Of a stretch of DNA of 64,000 nt, positions 16,422 through 27,046 are shown piece after piece. Source of the DNA: Stutzerimonas stutzeri (GTDB taxonomy: Bacteria > Pseudomonadota > Gammaproteobacteria > Pseudomonadales > Pseudomonadaceae); contig NZ_JYHV01000011.1 in the NCBI RefSeq assembly GCF_000952685.1, positions 124,001-188,000 of the forward strand, written 5' to 3'. The notes under the pieces are model-generated. The model was not told the DNA's origin, ran no database searches, and saw only the letters and a program-made list of their open reading frames with translations. A program made the translations under genes and the position numbers. Position 1 is the first letter of the stretch. Every line of letters begins with the position of its first letter.

Positions 16422-16431
16422 CAAGGGCAGC

Positions 16432-16914
16432 TCAGTCTTCCTTGCCCTTGGTGCGCATGGCGCGCTGGATCTCGCGGTCGGAGTCACGCTCCTTCTCGGT
16501 GTGGCGCTTATCGAACTCTTTCTTGCCCTTGCCCAAGGCGATCTCGCATTTGATCAGATGCTTTTTCCAGTAGATCGCCAGGGCAACGCACGCATACCCC
16601 TTTTGTTGCACGGCACCGAACAGCTTGCCTAGCTCACGCTTGTTCAGTAGCAGCTTGCGGGTGCGTGTCGGGTCTGCGATCACATGGGTGCTGGCCGTCG
16701 TCAGCGGTGTGATGTGGCAGCCCATCAACCAGGCTTCCCCATCCTTGAGCAGGACGTAACTGTCCACCAGTTGGGCTTTGCCTGCGCGCAGGCTTTTCAC
16801 TTCCCAGCCGGCCAGAACGAGGCCGGCCTCGAATTTCTGTTCGATGAAGTAGTCGTGTAGCGCCTTCTTGTTCAGCGCGATGGTCCCGGGGGACTGTTTC
16901 TTCTGTTTGGCCAT
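16432..16914 (-). CDS. smpB: tmRNA-binding protein SmpB
   Basis: The 160-residue protein matches SmpB in length and sequence: [39 protein letters not shown], the [10 protein letters not shown] segment, and a basic C-terminal tail ([20 protein letters not shown]) that enters the ribosomal mRNA channel. It delivers tmRNA to stalled ribosomes. Its partner ssrA is 7.7 kb away in this window, a proximity not seen in every pseudomonad. Confidence 0.97.
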   Translation of the reverse strand: MAKQKKQSPGTIALNKKALHDYFIEQKFEAGLVLAGWEVKSLRAGKAQLVDSYVLLKDGEAWLMGCHITPLTTASTHVIADPTRTRKLLLNKRELGKLFGAVQQKGYACVALAIYWKKHLIKCEIALGKGKKEFDKRHTEKERDSDREIQRAMRTKGKED

Positions 16915-17140
16915 AGGCTGCGCATTATAGGGAGTCGCGTTGCGGCTGGCGATAAGCAGTGCGCTGCGACTGTGTGAAACTTGAGAGGGGTGCGCTTATC
17001 CTCGACAATATGCCAATCTTTACGTCTGTTCGGCCACTGGAGTCGCTCTGTGGCGGAGCTGCGTGATCACTTGCTCTCGGTAAGCGCTGTTGCCATTAGC
17101 GGCTTCGGTTGCCGATGTCGAAATGAACTAGAAGGACCGA

Positions 17141-17575
17141 ATGACGACGCATATTCAACGCTCGGCGCTGCTGCCCTATCCGGCGCGCGCGCTGTTCGAC
17201 ATGGTCAATGATGTTGCCAGCTATCCACAGTTTCTCCCTTGGTGTTCGGCGACCGAAGTTCTGTCCAGCAGCGAAACTGAGATGCAGGCCAGCATGACGG
17301 TGGCGAAAGCCGGCATGAGTCAGCGTTTCCTCACGCACAACGAGCTGCAGGCGGGCAAGCGCATCGAGATGACGCTCAAAGAGGGCCCGTTCAGTCACCT
17401 GCACGGTGTGTGGGAGTTCAAGGCACTGGGCGAAAAGGCCTGCAAAATCAGCCTCGATCTGACCTTCGATTACGCCGGGCCCCTGGTCCGCGCCACCCTG
17501 GGGCCGTTGTTCAATCAGGCCGCCAACACCTTGGTCGATGCATTCTGTGACAGGGCGAAGCAGCTTTATGGATAA
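17141..17575 (+). CDS. ratA: RatA-like START/COQ10 family protein
   Basis: The 144-residue protein is a polyketide cyclase/COQ10-type START-fold member: it opens ALLPYPARALFDMVNDVASY, then PQFLPWCSATEVL, and ends in a long helix (GPLFNQAANTLVDAFCDRAK). Homologues include E. coli RatA/YfjG, described as an inhibitor of 70S formation, and mitochondrial Coq10, a ubiquinone-binding factor; which role applies here is open. AAGGA precedes the ATG. It overlaps rnfH by 8 bases, a conserved pair that usually lies near smpB. Confidence 0.85.
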   Translation: MTTHIQRSALLPYPARALFDMVNDVASYPQFLPWCSATEVLSSSETEMQASMTVAKAGMSQRFLTHNELQAGKRIEMTLKEGPFSHLHGVWEFKALGEKACKISLDLTFDYAGPLVRATLGPLFNQAANTLVDAFCDRAKQLYG

Positions 17576-17894
17576 ACCGGAGTCGGTCATAGCGGTCGAG
17601 GTGGTCTATGCCCTGGCCGACAAGCAGAAGTTGCTGCGTCTGACGGTTCCGCAGGGCACAACGGTGCGCCAGGCCGCGTTGCGCTCGAAGATGGATAGTT
17701 TTTTTCCCGGCCTGGATTTGGCGAACGCCCCGCTTGGCATCTTCGGCAAGGCGGTGCCCAAAGCCGAAGAGCGTGTGCTTGAAGAGGGCGAGCGAGTGGA
17801 AATTTACCGCCCGTTGATCGCCGATCCCAAGGAAGTGCGCAAGCAGCGTGCGGCAAAGGCGGCGCAGAGCAAGGCCGCCGGGTCGGCTGAATAA
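17568..17894 (+). CDS. rnfH: RnfH family ubiquitin-like protein
   Basis: The 108-residue product matches the RnfH/YfjF family (beta-grasp fold): VEVVYALADKQKLLRLTVPQ, GTTVRQAALRS, LGIFGKAV, and ERVEIYRPLIADPKEVRKQR near the end, with a basic Ala-rich tail. Its cellular role is poorly defined; the name comes from association with rnf operons. The ATG at 17568 lies inside the last codons of ratA, so translation is probably coupled. Confidence 0.88.
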   Translation: MDKPESVIAVEVVYALADKQKLLRLTVPQGTTVRQAALRSKMDSFFPGLDLANAPLGIFGKAVPKAEERVLEEGERVEIYRPLIADPKEVRKQRAAKAAQSKAAGSAE

Positions 17895-17908
17895 CCATCG
17901 CGGATAGC

Positions 17909-17933
17909 AAAAAGCCCGGCACGCCGGGCTTTT
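17909..17933. terminator. Bidirectional terminator, rnfH / omlA
   Basis: AAAAAGCCCGGC and GCCGGGCTTTTT form a stem with A and T runs on both sides, between converging rnfH and omlA. Confidence 0.9.
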
Positions 17934-17955
17934 TCATGTGTGGTCAATGTATTCG

Positions 17956-18459
17956 CTAGTCGGTTTCCAGTCGGCCCGGAGTCGGGACCGGGACAGGCTC
18001 GGCGGCATCGACGTCGCGCTGGATCTCTTCGAGCAGTGAGCCGGGTTCGGGCGTCTCTGGTTCGGTACGGACCGGCGTCTCGCTAGTTGGGCGATCGGTG
18101 CCGAGAATGGCTTCGTCGCGACTCACGCCTGGCTTGAAATCGCCAGCGAGGCCGGCCAGTTGGTCGTTGGCGTTGAAGACCAGGCTGACCCGCTCCTGCT
18201 GGCGCTGGCTGCCGCCTGGCTGGATGCTGTACAGGTAATCCCAGCGATTAGCGTGGAAGGTATCGGTGATCAGCGGGTTGCCCATGATAAACCGTACTTG
18301 CGAACGGGTCATTCCCGGGCGTAACTGGTCTATCATGTCCTGCGTAACGACATTGCCCTGTTGAATATCGACCTTGTAAACCCCGGGGAATGAACAACCG
18401 GCGAGTGCGAACAGGCCCACGAGGGTGAGACTGGACAGCATGAGCTTGGTGTTTTGCAT
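17956..18459 (-). CDS. bamE: Outer membrane lipoprotein OmlA / BamE
   Basis: The 167-residue lipoprotein has a signal peptide with lipobox LAGC (cleavage before the Cys near residue 21). The BamE fold follows: [40 protein letters not shown], and RWDYLYSI. BamE is part of the BAM complex that inserts outer-membrane proteins. The C-terminal 60 residues are rich in Pro, Glu and Thr and longer than in E. coli, as in pseudomonad OmlA. The start at 18459 is preferred over an ATG 15 codons earlier because it gives the signal peptide. It is divergent from fur, as in P. aeruginosa. Confidence 0.93.
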   Translation of the reverse strand: MQNTKLMLSSLTLVGLFALAGCSFPGVYKVDIQQGNVVTQDMIDQLRPGMTRSQVRFIMGNPLITDTFHANRWDYLYSIQPGGSQRQQERVSLVFNANDQLAGLAGDFKPGVSRDEAILGTDRPTSETPVRTEPETPEPGSLLEEIQRDVDAAEPVPVPTPGRLETD

Positions 18460-18552
18460 CGGTAGGTGACTTCCACTATCTTGGCTGGGCAAAGCCCGGA
18501 TCATACCCGTATTGAAGGAGGCTGCGAAACAGCAGCAGCGAGAAAGCCAACC

Positions 18553-18960
18553 ATGGTTGAAAATAGCGAACTACGCAAAGCTGGCCTCAAAGTAACCCTG
18601 CCGCGGGTCAAGATCCTGCAAATGCTGGATACCACTGATCAGCGCCACATGAGCGCCGAGGATGTCTATAAGGCCCTGATGGAGGCCGGCGAGGATGTCG
18701 GCCTGGCGACGGTCTACCGAGTGTTGACTCAATTCGAGGCGGCCGGTCTTGTGGTTCGGCACAATTTCGATGGCGGTCATGCGGTATTCGAGCTGGCTGA
18801 TAGCGGCCATCACGATCACATGGTCTGCGTCGACAGTGGCGATGTGATCGAGTTTTTCGACTCCGAAATCGAAAAGCTTCAGAAAGAAATCGTCAAACGC
18901 CACGGTTATGAGCTGGTCGACCATAACTTGGTGCTCTACGTGCGCAAGAAGACCGACTGA
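18553..18960 (+). CDS. fur: Ferric uptake regulator
   Basis: The 135-residue protein is a typical pseudomonad Fur. A winged-helix DNA-binding domain covers about 1-83 ([48 protein letters not shown]). The dimer and metal region follows ([19 protein letters not shown], then GDVIEFFD). It has a single Cys in HMVCVDSGD and lacks the CxxC zinc pair of E. coli Fur, as P. aeruginosa Fur does. The ATG at 18553 is used; the frame is open 29 codons further up without conservation. It represses iron uptake genes when Fe2+ is bound. Confidence 0.95.
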   Translation: MVENSELRKAGLKVTLPRVKILQMLDTTDQRHMSAEDVYKALMEAGEDVGLATVYRVLTQFEAAGLVVRHNFDGGHAVFELADSGHHDHMVCVDSGDVIEFFDSEIEKLQKEIVKRHGYELVDHNLVLYVRKKTD

Positions 18961-18977
18961 CTGTCGGCACCGAAACA

Positions 18978-19007
18978 AAAAGGCGACCCACGGGTCGCCT
19001 TTTTTGC
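18978..19007. terminator. Terminator between fur and recN
   Basis: AAAAAGGCGACCC and GGGTCGCCTTTTTT pair around a short loop between converging fur and recN, with A and T runs suited to both strands. Confidence 0.9.
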
Positions 19008-19011
19008 CTGC

Positions 19012-20688
19012 TTAAGAAGTCTGGGCCGAGCCTATCATCTGTCTAGCGTGGGCCAGGGCTTGCTCAGTCAGATCGACGCCGCCGAGCATCCGGGCGATTT
19101 CTTCTACCCGTTCGCCTCCTTCCAGGGCTGCCACTGCCGTGTGCGTCTCGTCACTGCCGCGTGCTTTGTGCACGAATAAATGGTGATGCCCCTGCGCGGC
19201 CACTTGGGGCAGGTGAGTCACGGTAAGCACCTGGCCCCGCTCACCGAGACGGCGCAGCAACTGTCCGACCACTTCGGCCGTCGGCCCGCCAATGCCAACA
19301 TCCACCTCGTCGAATACCAGTGTCGGTGTTCGCGAGGTCTGCGCTGTGATGACCTGGATCGCCAGGCTGATACGCGACAATTCACCGCCGGACGCGACCT
19401 TCGCCAACGGGCGCAGTGGTTGCCCCGGGTTGGCGCTGACGAGAAACTCCACCTGTTCCAGCCCGTGCGGCATAAGATCGCCAGCCGATGAGGGTTTGAG
19501 TACCACGCTGAACTTGCCGCCAGGCATGCCCAGCCGCTGTATCTCTGCTTCGACTGCGGTGGCAAGGGATTCGGCCGCTTGCTGGCGAGCGCTGCTCAGC
19601 TCTCCAGCTTTTTCCTGATAGTGGCGCGTATAGGCTTCAAGCTCTTCACTCAGCTGCTCCAGAGCATCGTCGTCTGCATTCAAGCTTTCCAGTTCTTCGA
19701 ACAGGCTCTGTTGCAGTGTTGGAAGCTCCTGTGGCTGCACTCGGTGTTTGCGCGCCAGGGTATAGATGCTGTCCAGGCGTTCTTCCAGCGCCTGTTGACG
19801 CTGCGGATCGGAGTCGAAGTGGTCGAGGAAACGGTTCAGTTCGCCAACCGCTTCTTCCACCTGGATCTGCGCGCTGGAAAGCAGGTTGACCGCTTCGCCA
19901 AGCGCTCCGGGCTGGTTCTGGAATCCGGTGAGGCGCTGCAGGCTCGAGGTCAGTGCCGATAACACGTTACCTGCATCGCTCTCGCTGCACAGGTCGATAA
20001 CCTGGCGGCAAGCGCCGAGCAGGTGCTCAGCGTTGGCGAGATTCTTATGCTCGCTTTCCAGTTGCTCCAGCTCTTCTTCGCCAAGCGCCAGGGTTTCCAG
20101 CTCTTCGAGCTGATAGCTCAGGAGCTGATGGCGTGCGCGCTGCTCATCGCTGCTGTTGCTCAGTCGCTCAAGCGTCTGTCGGGTCTGGCGCCAGCGCTGC
20201 GCGGCCATTTGCACCTGGCGGGCCAGGTCCTGGCAGCCGCCGTATTCATCGAGCAGGCGTCGGTGGGTGTCGAGCTTGAGCAGCGACTGATGCTCATGCT
20301 GGCTATGGATATCGATCAGCAAATCACCCAGTGCCTTCAAGTCGCCTTGCGGGCAGGGTGTGCCATTGATATAGCCGCGCGAGCGGCCTTCGGCGGTGAT
20401 TACGCGACGGAGAATGCAGGGACCATCGGAGTCGAGATCGCGCTCGGCCAGCCAGGCGCGTGCATCCGGGATGTCATCGAGATCGAAACTGGCGAGGATA
20501 TCGGCCTTGTCAGCGCCAATACGCACAACACTGCTATCGGCGCGGTCGCCCAGCGTCAGCCCCAAGGCGTCGAGCATGATTGATTTTCCGGCCCCGGTTT
20601 CGCCACTGATCACGCTCATGCCTCGCTTCAGCTCGAGGTCGAGGTGTTCGACGATGGCATAGTTTTGAACGGACAGATGAACCAGCAT
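19012..20688 (-). CDS. recN: DNA repair ATPase RecN
   Basis: The 558-residue SMC-like protein has an N-terminal ATP-binding half (NYAIVEHLDLELKRGMSVIS, Walker A GETGAGKS), a long coiled-coil middle (about 160-370), and a C-terminal half with signature VASGGELSRISLAIQ and Walker B TLVFDEVDVGIGG. It acts in double-strand break repair with RecA. The start is set at 20688 (MLVHLSVQNYAI). A LexA-type box lies 22 bases upstream, indicating SOS control. It is separated by a divergent promoter region from grpE. Confidence 0.96.
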   Translation of the reverse strand: MLVHLSVQNYAIVEHLDLELKRGMSVISGETGAGKSIMLDALGLTLGDRADSSVVRIGADKADILASFDLDDIPDARAWLAERDLDSDGPCILRRVITAEGRSRGYINGTPCPQGDLKALGDLLIDIHSQHEHQSLLKLDTHRRLLDEYGGCQDLARQVQMAAQRWRQTRQTLERLSNSSDEQRARHQLLSYQLEELETLALGEEELEQLESEHKNLANAEHLLGACRQVIDLCSESDAGNVLSALTSSLQRLTGFQNQPGALGEAVNLLSSAQIQVEEAVGELNRFLDHFDSDPQRQQALEERLDSIYTLARKHRVQPQELPTLQQSLFEELESLNADDDALEQLSEELEAYTRHYQEKAGELSSARQQAAESLATAVEAEIQRLGMPGGKFSVVLKPSSAGDLMPHGLEQVEFLVSANPGQPLRPLAKVASGGELSRISLAIQVITAQTSRTPTLVFDEVDVGIGGPTAEVVGQLLRRLGERGQVLTVTHLPQVAAQGHHHLFVHKARGSDETHTAVAALEGGERVEEIARMLGGVDLTEQALAHARQMIGSAQTS

Positions 20689-20710
20689 GGCAAGAACTCC
20701 CACTCGATGA

Positions 20711-20726
20711 CTGGGTATTTATACAG
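20711..20726 (-). promoter_or_regulatory. LexA (SOS) box of recN
   Basis: CTGGGTATTTATACAG fits the CTG-N10-CAG LexA consensus with an AT-rich centre. It lies 22 bases before the recN ATG, where it would cover the promoter. Confidence 0.8.
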
Positions 20727-20830
20727 TTATTTTGATTGACCTCACAAGCGTCTCGACATGGCTGGTATGTAAACAAAGCGCACTGGCAGATCGATGGTAT
20801 TCGTTCTGAGGGGCTGATCTCATTGTCGCC

Positions 20831-20858
20831 CTTGAAGCCTGCTTCGCCGCCCCCATAT
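20831..20858 (+). promoter_or_regulatory. Sigma-32 heat-shock promoter of grpE
   Basis: CTTGAA at 20831-20836 and CCCCATAT at 20851-20858, 14 bases apart, match the sigma-32 consensus closely. The grpE ATG is 53 bases further on. Confidence 0.85.
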
Positions 20859-20911
20859 AGCCGCACAAGCGCGAGCTGACCGCTCGCTGAAGTGTTGATG
20901 AGGAGGACCGC

Positions 20912-21481
20912 ATGGCCGACGAGCAGAACCTGGAAAACCAGACCCCCGAAGAGAATGAAAGCGCACAAACCGAAGTTGCCGAAGACCTGGCTGCTCGGGT
21001 GCAATCCCTTGAGGAGCAGCTCGCAGCGGCCCAGGACCAGTCTCTGCGTGTCGCCGCTGAGCTGCAGAACATTCGTCGCCGCGCCGAACAGGACGTGGAA
21101 AAGGCGCACAAGTTCGCCCTCGAGAAGTTCGCTGGTGACCTGCTGGCCGTCGCTGACAGCCTGGAGCGCGGGCTGGAACTGTCGAATCCGGATGACGAGG
21201 CCGTCAAGCCAATGCGCGAAGGCGTCGAGCTGACGCTCAAGCTGTTGCTCGACACCCTGGCGCGCCATCAGTTGGTGCCGGTCGATCCTCAGGGCGAACC
21301 CTTCAATCCCGAGCATCACCAGGCGATGGCAATGGAAGAAAGCACCCATGCCGAGCCGGGCAGCGTGCTCAAGGTGTTCCAGAAGGGGTATCTGCTCAAC
21401 GGCCGCCTGTTGCGCCCCGCAATGGTCGTCGTCAGTAAGGCGCCGGCAGAAACACCGCCTTCGATCGACGAGAAGGCTTGA
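20912..21481 (+). CDS. grpE: Nucleotide exchange factor GrpE
   Basis: The 189-residue protein has the GrpE plan: an acidic disordered start, a long helix (about 30-90; [40 protein letters not shown]), and a beta-wing C-terminal domain ([34 protein letters not shown]). It releases ADP from DnaK. GAGGA precedes the ATG. It is first in grpE-dnaK-dnaJ; the dnaK heat-shock promoter overlaps its stop codon. Confidence 0.97.
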   Translation: MADEQNLENQTPEENESAQTEVAEDLAARVQSLEEQLAAAQDQSLRVAAELQNIRRRAEQDVEKAHKFALEKFAGDLLAVADSLERGLELSNPDDEAVKPMREGVELTLKLLLDTLARHQLVPVDPQGEPFNPEHHQAMAMEESTHAEPGSVLKVFQKGYLLNGRLLRPAMVVVSKAPAETPPSIDEKA

Positions 21482-21504
21482 ATTTCGGCGGCCGACCCCC
21501 ATCT
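21477..21504 (+). promoter_or_regulatory. Sigma-32 heat-shock promoter of dnaK
   Basis: CTTGAA at 21477-21482 contains the grpE stop TGA. CCCCATCT follows at 21497-21504, again with a 14-base spacer as at grpE. dnaK starts 73 bases downstream. Confidence 0.85.
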
Positions 21505-21576
21505 GGTAGCCAAGCGTTTTTGTGTTACCGCAGCCGGTAAGCAGGCGCGGATCAATCAAAGTTCGGAGAGAAGCAT

Positions 21577-23490
21577 ATGGGCAAAATTATCGGTATCGAC
21601 CTGGGAACGACCAACTCCTGCGTCTCCATTCTGGAAAACGGCAAGGCCAAGGTGATCGAGAACGCCGAAGGCGGCCGCACCACCCCGTCGATCATCGCCT
21701 ACGCCAATGATGGCGAAATTTTGGTTGGCCAGTCGGCCAAGCGTCAGGCCGTGACCAACCCGCACAACACTCTGTACGCGGTGAAGCGACTGATTGGCCG
21801 TCGTTTCGATGAAGACGTCGTGCAGAAAGACATCCAGATGGTCCCTTACAAGATCGTCAAGGCAGACAACAATGACGCCTGGGTAGAAGTCAGCGGCCAG
21901 AAAATGGCGCCACCGCAAATCTCTGCCGAGATCCTGAAGAAGATGAAGAAGACCGCCGAAGACTATCTCGGCGAGCCAGTGACCGAAGCGGTGATCACCG
22001 TTCCGGCCTACTTCAACGACAGCCAGCGTCAGGCCACCAAGGACGCCGGTCGTATCGCCGGTCTGGACGTCAAGCGCATCATCAACGAGCCAACTGCCGC
22101 TGCGCTGGCCTACGGCATGGACAAGGCCAAGGGCGACCATACCGTGATCGTCTATGACCTGGGCGGCGGTACCTTCGACGTATCGGTAATCGAAATTGCC
22201 GAAGTCGATGGCGAGCACCAGTTCGAAGTGTTAGCTACCAACGGCGACACCTTCCTCGGTGGTGAGGACTTCGATATCCGCCTGATCGACTACCTCGTCG
22301 ACGAATTCAAAAAAGAAACCGGCATGAACCTCAAGGGCGATCCGCTGGCCATGCAGCGCCTGAAGGAAGCTGCCGAGAAGGCCAAGATCGAGCTGTCCTC
22401 GAGCCAGCAGACCGACGTCAACCTGCCGTATATCACTGCAGACTCGACCGGTCCGAAGCACCTGAACGTGAAGATCTCCCGTGCCAAGCTGGAAGCTCTG
22501 GTCGAGGATCTGGTGCAGCGCACCATCGAGCCGTGCCGCATGGCCATGAAGGACGCCGGTATCGACGTGTCCAAGATTGACGACGTGATCCTGGTCGGCG
22601 GTCAGACCCGCATGCCGCTGGTGCAGCAGAAGGTCGCCGAGTTCTTCGGCAAGGAAGCGCGCAAGGACGTGAACCCGGACGAGGCGGTTGCCATGGGTGC
22701 TGCTATCCAAGGCGCCGTTCTGGCCGGTGATGTGAAGGACGTACTGCTGCTTGACGTCTCCCCGCTGACGCTGGGTATCGAAACCATGGGCGGCGTGATG
22801 ACTGCGCTGATCGAGAAGAACACCACCATTCCGACCAAGAAGTCGCAGGTGTTCTCCACTGCGGACGACAACCAGAGCGCGGTGACCATCCACGTACTGC
22901 AAGGTGAGCGCAAGCAGGCGGCGCAGAACAAGTCGCTGGGTCGCTTCGATCTGGCCGAGATCCCGCCTGCGCCACGCGGTGTGCCGCAGATCGAGGTCAC
23001 CTTCGACATCGACGCCAACGGCATTCTGCACGTGTCGGCGAAGGACAAGGCCACCGGCAAGCATCAGTCCATCGTGATCAAGGCCAACTCGGGTCTGTCC
23101 GAGGAAGAAATCGAGCAGATGGTGCGTGACGCCGAGGCCAACGCCGAGGAAGACCGCAAGTTCGAAGAGCTGGTCACCGCGCGTAACCAGGGTGATCAGC
23201 TGGTCCATGCGACCCGCAAAATGCTGACCGAGGCTGGCGACAAGGCCACTGAGGAAGATAAGGCCAGCATCGAGAAGGCTATCGGCGAACTGGAAGTGGC
23301 CATCAAGGGCGACGACAAGGCTGAGATCGAAGCCAAGATCGCAGCGGTCTCTCAGGCCTCCACGCCGTTGGCGCAGAAGATGTACGCCGAGCAGCCTCAG
23401 GGTGGCGAAGGCGCCCAGACGGGCGACAACGCGCAGTCCGGTGACGACGTGGTCGACGCCGAGTTCGAAGAGGTCAAGGACAACAAGTAA
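21577..23490 (+). CDS. dnaK: Chaperone DnaK (Hsp70)
   Basis: The 637-residue protein is full length. The N-terminal ATPase domain shows [15 protein letters not shown], the phosphate loops [18 protein letters not shown] and [14 protein letters not shown], and the threonine phosphorylation region. The substrate domain starts near 390 ([18 protein letters not shown]), and a helical lid ends in the conserved acidic tail [13 protein letters not shown]. With DnaJ and GrpE it folds proteins and tunes sigma-32. GGAGAG precedes the ATG. Confidence 0.98.
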   Translation: MGKIIGIDLGTTNSCVSILENGKAKVIENAEGGRTTPSIIAYANDGEILVGQSAKRQAVTNPHNTLYAVKRLIGRRFDEDVVQKDIQMVPYKIVKADNNDAWVEVSGQKMAPPQISAEILKKMKKTAEDYLGEPVTEAVITVPAYFNDSQRQATKDAGRIAGLDVKRIINEPTAAALAYGMDKAKGDHTVIVYDLGGGTFDVSVIEIAEVDGEHQFEVLATNGDTFLGGEDFDIRLIDYLVDEFKKETGMNLKGDPLAMQRLKEAAEKAKIELSSSQQTDVNLPYITADSTGPKHLNVKISRAKLEALVEDLVQRTIEPCRMAMKDAGIDVSKIDDVILVGGQTRMPLVQQKVAEFFGKEARKDVNPDEAVAMGAAIQGAVLAGDVKDVLLLDVSPLTLGIETMGGVMTALIEKNTTIPTKKSQVFSTADDNQSAVTIHVLQGERKQAAQNKSLGRFDLAEIPPAPRGVPQIEVTFDIDANGILHVSAKDKATGKHQSIVIKANSGLSEEEIEQMVRDAEANAEEDRKFEELVTARNQGDQLVHATRKMLTEAGDKATEEDKASIEKAIGELEVAIKGDDKAEIEAKIAAVSQASTPLAQKMYAEQPQGGEGAQTGDNAQSGDDVVDAEFEEVKDNK

Positions 23491-23660
23491 GCTGCGGCTT
23501 ATGACCTCCATGACCTGGGGCAAAGCAGCGACCGCGATTATGGCCGCTGCCTTTCGCTCCAACCCGATGCGGTGATGCCGCGACGGGGGTGATCGCCGCG
23601 CGGGGGCTTGCTCCCGCGTCGGCGTGTCTGGAGGGTACGAATTGAAGGTTCAGGATATTT

Positions 23661-24791
23661 ATGGCCAAACGTGACTATTACGAAGTGCTGGGTGTCGAGC
23701 GTGGCGCCAGCGAGGCGGAGCTGAAAAAGGCTTATCGTCGCCTCGCGATGAAGCACCATCCGGACCGTAACCCCGGAGACAAAGCCGCCGAAGACGCGTT
23801 CAAGGAAGCCAACGAGGCTTACGAAGTGCTGTCCGACGCGAGCAAGCGTCAGGCCTACGATCAGTACGGCCATGCCGGCGTCGATCCGCAGATGGGGGCG
23901 GGTGCCGGTGGTGCAGGCTATGGCGGTGCTAACTTCTCCGACATCTTCGGTGATGTCTTTAGCGATTTCTTCACCGGCGCGCGCGGCAGTTCACGCGGCG
24001 GTGCTCAGCGCGGCAGCGATCTGCGTTACACGCTGGAGTTGGATCTGGAAGAGGCTGTGCGTGGCACCACGGTGACCATTCGCGTGCCGACGCTGGTCGA
24101 GTGCAAGACTTGCGATGGTTCGGGCGCGAAGAAAGGCACCAGTCCGGTCACCTGTACTACCTGTGGCGGGATCGGCCAGGTGCGCATGCAGCAGGGCTTC
24201 TTCTCCGTACAGCAGACCTGCCCGCGCTGTCATGGCAGCGGCAAGATGATCTCGGATCCCTGCGGCAGCTGTCATGGCCAGGGGCGCGTGGAAGAGCAGA
24301 AAACCTTGTCTGTAAAAGTGCCGCCAGGCGTCGACACGGGCGACCGTATTCGTTTGACCGGCGAAGGCGAGGCGGGCGCGCAGGGTGGCCCGGCAGGCGA
24401 CCTCTATGTCGTGGTCAACGTGCGCGAGCATCCGATCTTCCAGCGCGACGGCAAGCACCTGTACTGCGAGGTACCGATCAGTTTTGCTGACGCGGCGCTC
24501 GGGGGTGAGTTGGAGGTGCCGACGCTGGATGGTCGGGTCAAGCTGAAGATTCCCGAAGGGACCCAGACCGGCAAACAGTTCCGCTTGCGTGGTAAGGGTG
24601 TCGCTCCGGTTCGTGGCGGTGCCGCCGGTGATCTGCTGTGTCGTGTCGCGGTGGAAACGCCGGTCAACCTGGGTAAGCGTCAGCGCGAGCTGCTCGATGA
24701 GTTCCGCAAGACGCTGCAGAGCGACAGCTCCCATTCACCCAAGGCCAGTGGCTGGTTCGAGGGCATGAAGCGCTTTTTCGGCGATCTTTAA
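23661..24791 (+). CDS. dnaJ: Co-chaperone DnaJ (Hsp40)
   Basis: The 376-residue protein has a J domain at 1-70 with the HPD motif ([16 protein letters not shown]), a Gly-rich linker ([12 protein letters not shown]), and four zinc-finger repeats ([32 protein letters not shown] at about 147-205). C-terminal substrate domains follow. It presents clients to DnaK and stimulates its ATPase. It lies 170 bases after dnaK, probably in the same heat-shock unit. Confidence 0.98.
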   Translation: MAKRDYYEVLGVERGASEAELKKAYRRLAMKHHPDRNPGDKAAEDAFKEANEAYEVLSDASKRQAYDQYGHAGVDPQMGAGAGGAGYGGANFSDIFGDVFSDFFTGARGSSRGGAQRGSDLRYTLELDLEEAVRGTTVTIRVPTLVECKTCDGSGAKKGTSPVTCTTCGGIGQVRMQQGFFSVQQTCPRCHGSGKMISDPCGSCHGQGRVEEQKTLSVKVPPGVDTGDRIRLTGEGEAGAQGGPAGDLYVVVNVREHPIFQRDGKHLYCEVPISFADAALGGELEVPTLDGRVKLKIPEGTQTGKQFRLRGKGVAPVRGGAAGDLLCRVAVETPVNLGKRQRELLDEFRKTLQSDSSHSPKASGWFEGMKRFFGDL

Positions 24792-25676
<885 letters not shown>

Positions 25677-25776
25677 AACAGCTGCCGCTTGGCGTTCGGG
25701 CTGATTTCGGCTAGACCTGAAAAGGCGTTTTCTGTAAGCTTCCCGTTTTAGTGTGTCCACTAAAAGTTGCGCAGAA

Positions 25777-25875
25777 ATGACTCAAATAAAAAGCGGGATG
25801 ACCTTCACACGTCATCCCGCTTTTTTACAATCTGCGCCTGCTTCAGCCTTGATCTTTGGGAGGTCTCTTGACTAA
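25777..25875 (+). CDS. Possible carA leader peptide (32 codons)
   Basis: ATG 25777 opens a frame that runs through the hairpin at 25787-25826 and stops at TAA 25873-25875, overlapping the carA TTG start by 8 bases. Translation of this frame would disrupt the hairpin and deliver ribosomes to carA. Pseudomonad carAB is known to respond to arginine and pyrimidines through its leader, so a coupled attenuation role is plausible. Its ribosome site is weak (GCAGAA), so it may not be translated. Confidence 0.35.
   Translation: MTQIKSGMTFTRHPAFLQSAPASALIFGRSLD
25787..25826 (+). terminator. Terminator or attenuator upstream of carA
   Basis: AAAAGCGGGATGAC pairs with GTCATCCCGCTTTT, followed by TT, making a strong intrinsic terminator 42 bases before the carA start. 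It may simply end dapB transcripts, or act as an attenuator if the car promoter is further upstream. Confidence 0.8.
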
Positions 25876-27016
25876 GCCAGCCCTTGCGCCAGCCATTTTG
25901 GCCCTTGCCGATGGCAGTATCTTTCGCGGCGAATCCATCGGCGCCGACGGCCAGACTATCGGTGAGGTGGTGTTCAACACCGCCATGACCGGCTATCAGG
26001 AAATCCTCACCGATCCTTCCTATGCCAAGCAAATCGTCACCCTGACCTACCCGCACGTCGGTAACACCGGTACGACGCCGGAGGATGCGGAGTCCTGGAA
26101 GGTATGGGCCGCGGGGCTCGTTATCCGCGACCTGCCACTGATCCCGAGCAACTGGCGCGACAAGCAGTCACTTCCCGACTATCTCAAGGCCAACGGTACC
26201 GTTGCCATAGCTGGCATCGATACTCGTCGCCTGACTCGTATCCTCCGCGAGAAGGGTGCCCAAGACGGCTGTATTCTGGCAGGTGCCGACGCTACCGAAG
26301 AAAAGGCGTTGGAACTGGCGCGCAGCTTCCCGGGGCTCAAGGGCATGGACCTGGCCAAGGAAGTCAGCGTCAAGGAGCGCTACGAATGGCGCTCAACGGT
26401 CTGGAACCTGAAAGATGACGGCCATGCCGAGATCCCGGCTAACGAGCTGCCCTACCACGTCGTTGCCTTCGACTATGGCGTTAAATACAACATTCTGCGC
26501 ATGCTGGTCGCGCGTGGCTGCCGCGTTACCGTATTGCCGGCGCAGACGCCCGCCAGCGAGGCCTTGGCGCTGAACCCGGACGGTATCTTCCTGGCCAACG
26601 GCCCGGGTGACCCTGAGCCATGCGACTACGCGATCAAGGCGATACAAGAAGTGCTCGAAACCGACATTCCGGTGTTTGGCATTTGCCTCGGCCATCAGTT
26701 GCTGGCGCTCGCTTCCGGTGCCAAGACCGTGAAGATGCCCAACGGTCACCACGGTGCGAACCACCCGGTTCAGGATCTGAAGACCGGTGTGGTGATGATC
26801 ACCAGTCAGAACCATGGCTTTGCCGTGGACGAAGCGAGCCTGCCGGCCAATGTGCGTGCTACGCATAAGTCGCTGTTCGATGGCACCCTGCAAGGCATCG
26901 AGCGAACCGACAAGGTCGCCTTCAGCTTCCAGGGTCACCCCGAGGCAAGTCCCGGCCCGCATGACGTGGCGCCGCTGTTCGACCGCTTCATCGATGCCAT
27001 GGCCAAGCGCCGCTAA
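25868..27016 (+). CDS. carA: Carbamoyl-phosphate synthase, small (glutaminase) subunit
   Basis: The 382-residue protein has an N-terminal CPSase domain ([37 protein letters not shown]) and a class I glutamine amidotransferase domain with catalytic Cys in [15 protein letters not shown] and His/Glu in [13 protein letters not shown]. It supplies ammonia to CarB. No ATG fits the conserved N terminus ([12 protein letters not shown]); the start is TTG 25868 with GGGAGG 5 bases upstream. A weak start codon on a core gene suggests tight tuning. Confidence 0.95.
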   Translation: MTKPALAPAILALADGSIFRGESIGADGQTIGEVVFNTAMTGYQEILTDPSYAKQIVTLTYPHVGNTGTTPEDAESWKVWAAGLVIRDLPLIPSNWRDKQSLPDYLKANGTVAIAGIDTRRLTRILREKGAQDGCILAGADATEEKALELARSFPGLKGMDLAKEVSVKERYEWRSTVWNLKDDGHAEIPANELPYHVVAFDYGVKYNILRMLVARGCRVTVLPAQTPASEALALNPDGIFLANGPGDPEPCDYAIKAIQEVLETDIPVFGICLGHQLLALASGAKTVKMPNGHHGANHPVQDLKTGVVMITSQNHGFAVDEASLPANVRATHKSLFDGTLQGIERTDKVAFSFQGHPEASPGPHDVAPLFDRFIDAMAKRR

Positions 27017-27046
27017 GCCCGCCGAGCACAGAATTCGAGAGAGACC

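Noticed and set aside
22231-23562. 443-codon frame antisense to dnaK
   Set aside because: dnaK is certain; the antisense peptide is a composition artefact.
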